A stretch of 37,093 nt of DNA from contig QANT01001062.1 of assembly GCA_003254885.1 (NCBI GenBank), positions 1 through 37,093 of the forward strand, given 5' to 3'. Below, piece by piece: positions 29,520 to 37,093 of the stretch. The position numbers and the translations under genes were made by a program. This DNA is from Purshia tridentata (Eukaryota; Streptophyta; Magnoliopsida; Rosales; Rosaceae). How positions within the stretch are numbered: position 1 is the stretch's first letter; each line of letters begins with the position of its first letter. The notes beneath the pieces were generated by a model, which was not told the origin of the DNA, ran no database searches, and saw only the letters and a list, made by a program, of their open reading frames with translations.

Positions 29520-30952
29520 ATATTTATATTATAATTTCTATCAAAGAAAAAAGAGAAATCAAATTGTAACATGAACCTCATGATCAAACGAAGCCTCAGA
29601 AGCTTCGTTTTATGGGGTATGCATGGGTATGGTCACGAGGTAATTTAGAGCAAGATTGTCTCCAAACTAGTCAACTACCTTAAACAACATTACTTCTGGG
29701 ATTTTGGTAAGACTATATATGGTGATGTTTATCTAATTTGTTCATCTATATTCATTCTATATGTATTTAAATAGTCAAATTTAAACCTATTATGTATTAC
29801 GTAAAATACTGATATGTTTAAGATTTAAAAAATAATTTGGCAAGTCTTACATTATTGGTTTGATAAATACACTTATTCACATTAATCTACAAAACTTATT
29901 GATATAAATCTCATAAATCACACATGAGTGCAGGAGCATCGAGGGGAACTCAAGGAAATGGGAAAGAGATTTGAGCCATTTACTTTCTAAAAAATGGGGA
30001 AAAAATTAATAATTAATTGAGAAGACATTGAATTTGACCATTGAAGGTCCCCTCAAATTAAATAAATAATAAAAGGCATTAATTTTGAATGCTTACCCCA
30101 ACCAAAAGGAGTTTGACTATTTAATCTCCACATGCACGCTATTCCTCCCTTTCTTTTTCATTTTTTGTATATGCACTAAATGTTGTAAATATCCTCTTTA
30201 TCCTCTATAAGCTTCTCCATCATCTATATGGCCTTCCCCACATTAAATGTTGGCATCGAAAACTGCATGCTTCATCATCTTTAATACTTGTGCGACTTCT
30301 TTGCTTGTCGATCTTTCATGGTCATATATTATATCCTATATAAGTCATTCAACTCACTATGAAATGAACCTTTTGGTGCTGTTATGCAATTCTCTCTGCA
30401 TATATTCATAAATATATTATATATACCAATTAAAAGCCATTTATTTTTCTTGAACATTGTTCATAAAGATGATATAAGTGCTAATTAGGACACCTACTTG
30501 AAATCATTAATTGGTCATATTAATTTCTTTTATAAGGTCTTGTTAATGTTGTTGATTTCTTCTATTCAATAGTAATAAATGAAATACATACATAGCAACA
30601 TTTTTCATAAGCATTTATGTTTTATTTTCTACTCCTTTAAATACTTTCATGATATGGATTCTATAAATCAATATTTCTTTCAGCAGAAAATGAATCAAAA
30701 CGAAAATAATGTGGAAACGTACATATAGAACCAATCAAGTCACTGCTTATCTACCCTAATTCAATATTATTAGGTAAAGAGGTGCATCACCAAAACTTAT
30801 TACTTTCAAGCAAGGCATGCACTAAGTTCTACTTGAAAAAGAAACATTAGTAATTTCATCACCAACTTTTAAATGGACCATTTTCACCAATATGCCATCA
30901 CCTATCTCACTACTCGAGCTATAGCTGAGCACGAAGATTACATGCTCAGCTT

Positions 30953-31090
30953 GATACCGGATCTGTTTTGGTACCAAGTTTGTAATTTAAATTTTTTTTT
31001 AAATTTTTGACTCCTTTTTTCTTTCTCTTTAATCCCTTTTAATGGCTAAGATTGCAAGCCTGATATTAAAAGGAATACCAAACCGGGTAT
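30953..31090. mobile_element. MITE-like element with short terminal inverted repeats
   Basis: The ends GATACCGG...TTTTGGTACC and, inverted, ATACCCGGTTTGGTATTCC resemble each other around an AT- and T-rich core. It is preceded by an 8-bp perfect hairpin GCTGAGCA/TGCTCAGC at 30924-30950. No clear target-site duplication was found, so the call is tentative. Confidence 0.4.
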
Positions 31091-31599
31091 ACAATTTGCT
31101 TTCATCTATAGCTAGCTATGTAGCTTATCTCATTTGCGGTCATTTGGGTACTTTTCTAACTCCAAGTTGATTTTTTTATTTTATTTTACGTTGAACTTGA
31201 TTAATCCACTTGATAACTTGTTAATTTGTCATATCGTTCGACATGGTTAGTCTATCTTAACCACCAACCTCCAAACCACCATAGAAAAAAGAAAAGAAAA
31301 GGCATGCGTTCAACTATAATCTCTCACTCCTTGCTTTGTATGTATGAGATAGAGTGGCCCTGAAACAATGCCCAAACTTTTGCATTTTGTTGCATACTTA
31401 ATTAAAGCTATATTACACTGCCAAACGTATAGTAGGGAGGGCTCCTAATTCAAATGGTAAAGTACTTATTCCCTCATTATTTTTTATATTTAAATCATTC
31501 ATAGCTTCTTCTTTTTTTCATGGAAATCATTCATATAGCTTGAATGAGCCAATTCGGTGTGTATATATACACAAAGGGTTAGATTATTGGAGAATTTTT

Positions 31600-31800
31600 T
31601 ACATGTAATTGATACATTGCTATGTGGATGTAATCAACCTAACATGTAAAGATACTGTTGAATAACATATTTATTTTTATAGTAGATACTGTTGGATAAC
31701 ATATTTATTTTTATAGGATATAATATTAATAACATCCACCTATATTATGACATATATACTGATTATATCACGTAGCGGTGTATCGGTTATATCACTAAAA
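31600..31800. mobile_element. MITE-like element with a 34-bp internal duplication
   Basis: The left part GTAATTGATACATTGCTATG and the reverse complement of the right part (ATAACCGATACACCGCTACG) are similar over about 35 bp. Inside, a 34-bp unit is tandemly duplicated at 31651-31684 and 31685-31718 with two base changes. Similar ACATCCACYTATATTAT sequence recurs at 36044-36063. Confidence 0.5.
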
Positions 31801-32463
31801 TGAAGCTGTAATTTCATCTCCTACATATATTTATATTTCCAAATATAATTTTATTATCATGTGCGAGAAGGGAAAGTACTTGTACTTTGTGCCCATACAA
31901 AATTAGTTTACTATCAAAAGTGTCAAAACCTTATTCACTCATCTTGAAAAAAATGTCAAAGGCATTGTTTAACACATTGCTTCTACTTCCACCAAGGCAC
32001 AAATATCACTTCATTTAAGAGCTTATTAGTATGCGTATCTTTTTCTTTATGGTATGTTGGGGAAAAATAAAATAAAAGAAGCAAAAGAAGAGGCAAAACC
32101 AAGAAACCAGAAGAAATCATAATCATATGCTTATGAAGAATTAAAAACATTTTTTTATAAATAAAATTAAAATATTGAATACAAAGGCCAAAGGAGCCTA
32201 TTAGTTTTCCCAAAGCATTTAATGCCACCATAACTTTAGGTGCCTTCCTTTCCTTGAATTCTCCTCCCACCCTTCCCACAACCCCATCAATTAATAACCC
32301 AAATATTAAATGAAGCAATTAATTAAATTTAATGAAATTTAATATTAGCCTAATTCAAATTCAAACTAATATTAATAAATTGATAATAACGAACGCAATA
32401 ATAAATAATATAATCTATTCCGACGTATTTGTAAATACCACATAACGGGCTATATTTACTACC

Positions 32464-32486
32464 ATATATAGCCCAGCTCTATATAA
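32464..32486 (+). promoter_or_regulatory. candidate TATA boxes of the CFL1 gene
   Basis: ATATATA at 32464-32470 and TATATAA at 32480-32486, about 95-117 bp before the start codon and just before the CT-rich leader. Either could set the start site. Confidence 0.5.
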
Positions 32487-32513
32487 TCTCAAAGACCCCC
32501 TCGGCGTGTCTCG

Positions 32514-32552
<39 letters not shown>
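32514..32552 (+). repeat. CT-rich leader of CFL1
   Basis: A (CT)n run with two CG interruptions, ending 28 nt before the start codon and probably within the 5' UTR. Pyrimidine-rich leaders of this type are common in plant promoters. Confidence 0.75.
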
Positions 32553-32554
<2 letters not shown>

Positions 32555-32580
32555 AAAGGAAGCTTTGTGAAGCCCCAGTA

Positions 32581-34121
32581 ATGGCTGCTGACGTGAGCTC
32601 TCTGTTTCGGGTTCTAAGTGGGTACAACAACGACGATCAACATCGGAGTGTGGGGAGCGATTCAAGTGGTGAGAAATCAACGGCTCTGATTACAAGAGAC
32701 TTGCTTGGTGGGTCTTCTTCCAAGCTTGCAAACGAGTCCCAAGAACTGGACCTCGACTTACAGGTCCCTACTGGCTGGGAAAAGCGCCTGGACTTGAAGG
32801 TTGGTATATTATCTCATCCGGGTCTGTTTGTTTGGCGGGAATAAATGGTAGAATGGAACAGTTTGTAGTCATAATTTTCCATGAAAGCGTATGACATTTC
32901 TTGGTTGAATAGACTTGGGAACTTGATTTTCTTCATGTTATGTGTTGTTTTCAATTGGGTTGCTTTGAATTCGGTTTTTCTGATATGCAATTCTGTTTCA
33001 TTGATTGTTTCTTTTTTCTTGTCTTGGAAATTGTCTGTTATCTTTAGCTAAACGGTTGCTGAGTTAGAGTGATGGGGTATGGGAAAATTTGTGATTTTCT
33101 GTTGTCCATTGCTTCAATTCTCATAATATTGACCATTTAACACAAATTTGTTTTTGGTTCTCAAACACTTCCAATTTATTTTCGTTGGAATTGGATTTCT
33201 TTTTCTCTTGCTTAAGCGATCATTTCTTTGAAACTCAATATAACAGTATTTTATTTTCATTCTTGACCTGAATTTTCTCTGCAATCGAGCAGAGCCTTTT
33301 GATTTTGATGAATATCCTTACAATTCAAAATCTTTTTAAGTTGTTTATTGCTATTGTCTAAATGAAATATAATATGTCAAATACTAGTAATTAATATAGA
33401 AAGAGGATATATTTGTATATGTAATTAATAAATTTGGTGATGTTCTTCAATGCTTTGCAAGTTCTAATCCAACTGTACATTCTTTAAAAGCTATCTTTAT
33501 ATCATGAATGAAAGAAATGCAATCAAATTATTATTTTTTATTTGTTTATGTACTTAATATATTACATATTAATTGTTGCAGTCAGGGAAAGTGTATCTTC
33601 AAAGATGCAGTGCTCCAAATTCACTTTCAACCTCAGATCAAAAGAGCCAAACCAATCCAACAGGTCCAAAGATGCAAGATTTAAACTTTCCTCCATCACC
33701 ATCGAAAATCCCATTAAATCTTTTCGATGATACTAGCACTAGCCTGGAATTAAAGTTAGTACCATCATCATCATCACCCCCACCACCTTCATGCAATTAC
33801 CAGAGTTTGTGCACCTTAGATAAAGTAAAATCTGCACTTGAAAGGGCAGAGAAAGAACCAATTAAGAGGCGATCTTCGTCCATGTGGAAGTCATCGTTGT
33901 CATCGTCACCATCTTACTCATCATCATCATCTTCCATCAAAGAAACTCAGGAGGAAGACAGTGAGGACAAGCTCTTTTCATCACCATTTGCAGCAGGGTG
34001 TCCTGGTTGCCTATCTTATGTTTTGATAATGAGAAATAACCCAAAATGTCCTAGGTGCAATTCAGTTGTTCCATTGCCAGTGATGAAGAAACCTCGGCTT
34101 GATCTCAACAGATCAAATTGA
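32581..34121 (+). CDS. CFL1: CURLY FLAG LEAF 1-like (CFL1) WW/EAR transcriptional regulator
   Basis: Two exons, 32581-32799 and 33582-34121, joined in phase 0 across a 782-nt GT-AG intron to give 252 residues. The start ATGGCTGCTGACGTG gives MAADVSSLFRVLSGY, the family N-terminus. An LDLDL motif (56-60) is followed by VPTGWEKRLDLK across the splice into SGKVYLQ. This is the first half of a WW domain; the second Trp and the following Pro are missing. Further repression-type motifs are DLNFP (106-110), LELKL (128-132) and LDLN (246-249). A CX2C-X12-CX2C pair at Cys213, 216, 229 and 232 resembles the C-terminus of the GL2-interacting repressors. In rice and Arabidopsis, CFL1 restrains cuticle formation by binding the HD-ZIP IV factor HDG1, so a nuclear corepressor role is inferred. 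Ser- and Pro-rich linkers separate the motifs. Confidence 0.82.
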
Positions 34122-35156
34122 GAGGAAGAGAATTGTTTATGCTTCATATATTTTTTGTATATGATATTCTACTATTAGTCTGCTTCTTGAAGAATAGATC
34201 TGTTAGGTTTGTTATAGAAGAGTATATGTACATTCAAAAGGTTGTTTTTTCTAGCATAATCTACAAGACCTTTATCAGTTCAACGCCTTCTCCGTTCTTC
34301 TCTAAATTTTTATTTGCTTGTGTATTGTGGCAATTTTGATCCCTGCCCACATGTAGCTTTTCATTTGCTTCATATTCCATTCATTGTGCTTTTTGAATTT
34401 GTGGGATAAATGGATATGTCAATTTATTAACTTTCCTTGTATTGTACCTGAATTTTTAAATAGGGGTACTATTTAAAAAGCATTAAGTACAAAAAGCTTT
34501 ATGAAATTTGGTTTCTAAACTAATGTTGCTTGTTTGGCAAGTTATTGGCAGCATGCTATGCATGTCAAGTACACTTTACTGTGGTTTGTCAAATACAGGT
34601 AGTGTTGATGATATGTGTTGTATGTTCTGTAATCCGTTATGCCAGTTTGAAGACTTTGGCACTTTTCAGAATGGCCTTAGCATTATACTCTGTTAGAATT
34701 GATGAAGCAAAATTTTATGTTAAATAATGATGCTAATATTATTTATGGTTTTGGTTTTTCAGTAAGTACAAGTTCATTGCAGCTCTTACAGATACTGTAC
34801 CAGAGTGATCTATGTTGCCATGTGGATTAACTGGGGTGTGTGTAAAATGGCTTATAGGAAATGTTGCAAAATTTATGAAAGATGGCTCTGGAGTGGAAAA
34901 TAGTGCTTAATTTTATAGAATGCTCAAAATTCATATGCCATTAAGCTTGTAAGAAATGGATTCCAATTTCCAATTCAAGCATCAACCTACACTGTGGAAC
35001 TTGATCTTGAAGCACCTAGATTTGAAAATCAGAGCTATTGTGCCACGTAATGTCATAATGATGTGAAGTAAATGCACTGCAATTAAAATCCCTTTAATGA
35101 ACCAAATTGAGTTGCTTTACAGTTGCCACTGCAAGAAGAAAATACCATGCCCTTCC
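34122..35156. other. CFL1 3' side and intergenic sequence
   Basis: No further gene recognised. The first few hundred bases should include the CFL1 3' UTR. Short open frames at 34118-34339 and 34508-34727 lack any domain. Confidence 0.5.
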
Positions 35157-35166
35157 ACCTATCCCT

Positions 35167-35230
35167 AGACCTGGCAAACGGGTCGTGTGGAACGGGTTCG
35201 AAACGGGTCGTGTACGCTTTTGCCAGGTCT
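35167..35230. mobile_element. 64-bp miniature inverted-repeat element with 10-bp TSD
   Basis: Terminal inverted repeats AGACCTGGCAAA / TTTGCCAGGTCT (12 bp, perfect) enclose two direct copies of AACGGGTCGTGT. A perfect 10-bp duplication ACCTATCCCT flanks it at 35157-35166 and 35231-35240. The duplication length fits a Mutator-like origin. It is almost nothing but ends. Confidence 0.85.
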
Positions 35231-35240
35231 ACCTATCCCT

Positions 35241-36100
35241 ATATACCATATTGGATTTAAGTTTCATCAACTGTCCTGGCAATCAAATCCAAGCCTAAAC
35301 TATTTATTCATTATAAATCCTTTCATTTTCCCATCTTTTATGGGGTCAATGAGTGTCTCCAGACTCCCACCAAAATTAAAAGCCTTATTTTACAGAAATT
35401 GTGCTCGGGATAAATACTCTATCACTTAAGCTGTACAGTCGCTCAATTTCTTAATGAATTTTGATGATCATGCAGAGTTTGTTGCCGGGCCATCTCAAAT
35501 AGACACAACACCAAATTCCTAGAATTTGAAGCTAGTCAAGGTTATCCACCACAATCTAAACATGTTTTGACCATATATTTCATTTATTAATTTGCATTTG
35601 TTTGGTTCCTTTTCAAAGCAGATCACCATTAGTTTCTCACCTACTATGGCGTCCCTTTTTAATTTGATACTGAGAGCATCATAATCCAGAAGTAACCCTG
35701 GAGAAAACTCTGCTCCCATTTAATTAAGGGGTAGGAGGTACAAATTCAGGTTCGGTCTATAAATGCTCGTGGTGGCATTCATTCCATATTAAATATGCAC
35801 CATCCTCCTGACTGCTCTTTAATTATTTATTCTGCAGAAAATCCTCATCAATACTGATCTATACTTGTGTATACCATCATACTTGTGAAAATTAACAATG
35901 GACTTGTATGCAGAAAAATTATTGTGCATTTAATCGTAACACTATCAAGTGGATCGTAACACTATCACTATCACATAGTGTAACCAATTCATGTATATAA
36001 CATAGGTGAACGATGGGTCTATACTTGTAAATTATAGTATTAATTACATCCACTTATATTATAACACATAAATTAATTATAACATGCGACAATATTACAG
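35241..36100. other. intergenic, flank of the rep-like gene
   Basis: No gene accepted. It has a perfect 15-bp direct repeat ATCGTAACACTATCA at 35933-35947 and 35953-35967, followed by a near-inverted copy (ATAGTGTAAC, 35975-35984). An AT-rich stretch at 36030-36065 resembles part of the element at 31600-31800. Confidence 0.5.
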
Positions 36101-37093
36101 TTATTCACTCTTTTCTTCCCTTTTAAAATTTTCGGTAGTTTTCTTTATCGGTATGCATGCGAAATCTAAGAGTGCCATTTCCTTCTCTTGTTCCCCCCAT
36201 GCATAGCATTCCTCCCCGTCGAGAGTTATCAATTGAAATATTAGATAAGTTTTTTCTGCTATTTGAATCGTTTTTACCTTTACGTCATAAAATATGTATG
36301 TACATCCATCTATACATACAAATATATACATTATGAATTTACAGGCTTCGTCATTCGTCTTTATTTTCCAATCTATGAAGTCCTCTAGGTTTTTTACGTA
36401 TTGTGCCCATTTCTTTTGACTTTTTATCATTTCTTCGGCGCTCTCTTCCATTGGAATAAAGGTTCCTATGCTTTTGTTGTATGATAAGTTTACGTTATTT
36501 TGTGCTTCTCCTTGTCCTTCTCCTTCTGTAAAGTACGGGCTTTTGCATGCTCTTCTTACTATACATCCGTATAAGGTTGCGATGATTCTTTCTTCTTCCA
36601 AATGCTCTATGTTTGATGAGAATCTAACTCTATAGAATCTTGCTCTAAAGGGCCCGTGGTTTCTCATTATTTGGGGAAGTTTGTTGGCGATCATGACTAT
36701 TGGTACATTCCTCTTTTTTTTGAATACTCTGGAATACTTTGAGTCTAATCTGCATTCTTGCCCATCGAGCACCTTTAAAATAGTGTTTGCAAATGCTGTT
36801 CCTTCCGCGGTTGCACCTATGAGGGAACTCTCCTCGTTTGGTTCATGAAATTCATCGAATGCCCATAGATCATAGTAATCGTTTGCTCCCGTAAAGTCAT
36901 TTCTTCTTGCGCTAGCAAAGTAAACTCTTAACACTTTTGATAGCAAGTGAAATAGCAGTGTTTTCTGTGTGCTGGGTTCTCCATATATGAACAGTTGCTT
37001 CGTTTTTATAGGTCTGTTGAAACATATTTGACAGGCAATCCAATCAATAACTAGATTCTTTTCCTTTAGCTCCTCTACGTCATATTCTTTCGG
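36101..37093 (-). CDS. endogenous CRESS-DNA Rep-like superfamily 3 helicase (partial at window edge)
   Basis: The frame is open from the window end to a TAA at 36101: 330 codons, no stop, no intron needed. The 5' part, where an HUH endonuclease domain would lie, is outside the window. Motifs in order: Walker A GEPSTQKT (36959-36982; Gln replaces the usual Gly before Lys), Walker B LWAFDEFHE (Asp-Glu at 36851-36856), a B-prime-like stretch LKVLDGQECRLDSK, motif C VPIVMIAN with its Asn at 36683-36685, then FRARFYRVRF as a likely arginine-finger region. This order is that of Rep helicases of circular single-stranded DNA viruses and related plasmids, which unwind DNA during rolling-circle replication. 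After the helicase come about 160 residues with no domain I recognise. A virus- or plasmid-derived gene integrated in the plant genome is inferred; a contaminating contig end or another SF3 ATPase are alternatives. Any start codon lies beyond the window. Confidence 0.75.
   Translation of the reverse strand, partial: PKEYDVEELKEKNLVIDWIACQICFNRPIKTKQLFIYGEPSTQKTLLFHLLSKVLRVYFASARRNDFTGANDYYDLWAFDEFHEPNEESSLIGATAEGTAFANTILKVLDGQECRLDSKYSRVFKKKRNVPIVMIANKLPQIMRNHGPFRARFYRVRFSSNIEHLEEERIIATLYGCIVRRACKSPYFTEGEGQGEAQNNVNLSYNKSIGTFIPMEESAEEMIKSQKKWAQYVKNLEDFIDWKIKTNDEACKFIMYIFVCIDGCTYIFYDVKVKTIQIAEKTYLIFQLITLDGEECYAWGEQEKEMALLDFACIPIKKTTENFKREEKSE

Larger units (their letters stand above)
26937..32450. 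other. gene-poor intergenic region upstream of CFL1
   Basis: About 5.5 kb with no supported gene. It holds the tandem duplications and inverted-repeat elements listed separately, a degenerate 45-bp repeat pair rich in GCCCAAAAG at 27902-27990, and a perfect 9-bp hairpin at 29586-29610. The rest is AT-rich sequence without recognisable structure. Confidence 0.55.

Noticed and set aside
29586-29610. Perfect 9-bp hairpin around CTCAGAA
   Set aside because: No gene next to it to terminate, and short hairpins of this size are expected by chance in several kilobases.
34508-34727. Short Cys-rich frames downstream of CFL1
   Set aside because: Two overlapping frames, no signal peptide followed by a regular cysteine pattern, probably chance.
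35519-35719. 66-codon minus-strand frame near the Rep gene
   Set aside because: No recognisable domain, and no continuation in neighbouring frames.

Overview
The window is plant nuclear DNA. It is AT-rich, with intron-split genes that use GT-AG splice sites, many microsatellites and many small inverted-repeat transposons. The protein families (a class III peroxidase of the PER48 type, TTI1, an R2R3-MYB and CFL1) point to a eudicot, probably a rosid. Rosaceae is plausible, but I cannot prove the species from sequence alone.

Positions 886-7912 hold a tandem duplication of about 3.0 kb carrying two minus-strand Peroxidase 48-like genes. The upstream-lying copy (exons 7710-5286) reads intact for 401 residues but uses a GC donor at intron 1. 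The other copy (3688-1213) keeps all exons and splice sites but has an in-frame TAG in exon 3 that removes the proximal heme histidine, so I call it a pseudogene. Positions 8671-17274 (minus) are a full TTI1 homologue (TELO2-interacting protein 1, PIKK-stabilising TTT complex) in 17 coding exons, about 1377 residues. Its oddities are a non-canonical GA donor after exon 10, a stop-free 96-nt intron, a chimeric templated insertion in intron 13, and a 150-bp tandem duplication directly upstream.

Positions 20062-22499 (minus) are a three-exon R2R3-MYB gene of the MYB58/63/10/72 type, with complementary GA and CT tracts on the two sides of exon 1. From about 22.7 to 32.4 kb I see no gene. This stretch holds MITEs with target-site duplications, an element of about 0.85 kb with 69-bp internal repeats, local tandem duplications and microsatellites. 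Positions 32581-34121 (plus) are a two-exon CFL1-like gene: partial WW domain, EAR motifs and a C-terminal CxxC pair.

The last kilobase (36101-37093, minus, open at the window edge) is an uninterrupted reading frame with the Walker A, B, B-prime and C motifs of the superfamily 3 helicase found in CRESS-DNA replication initiators (Rep). It looks like an endogenous virus- or plasmid-derived rep gene with a long C-terminal extension. It is the most unusual item in the window. The host genes are unrelated neighbours and show no sign of acting as a cluster.
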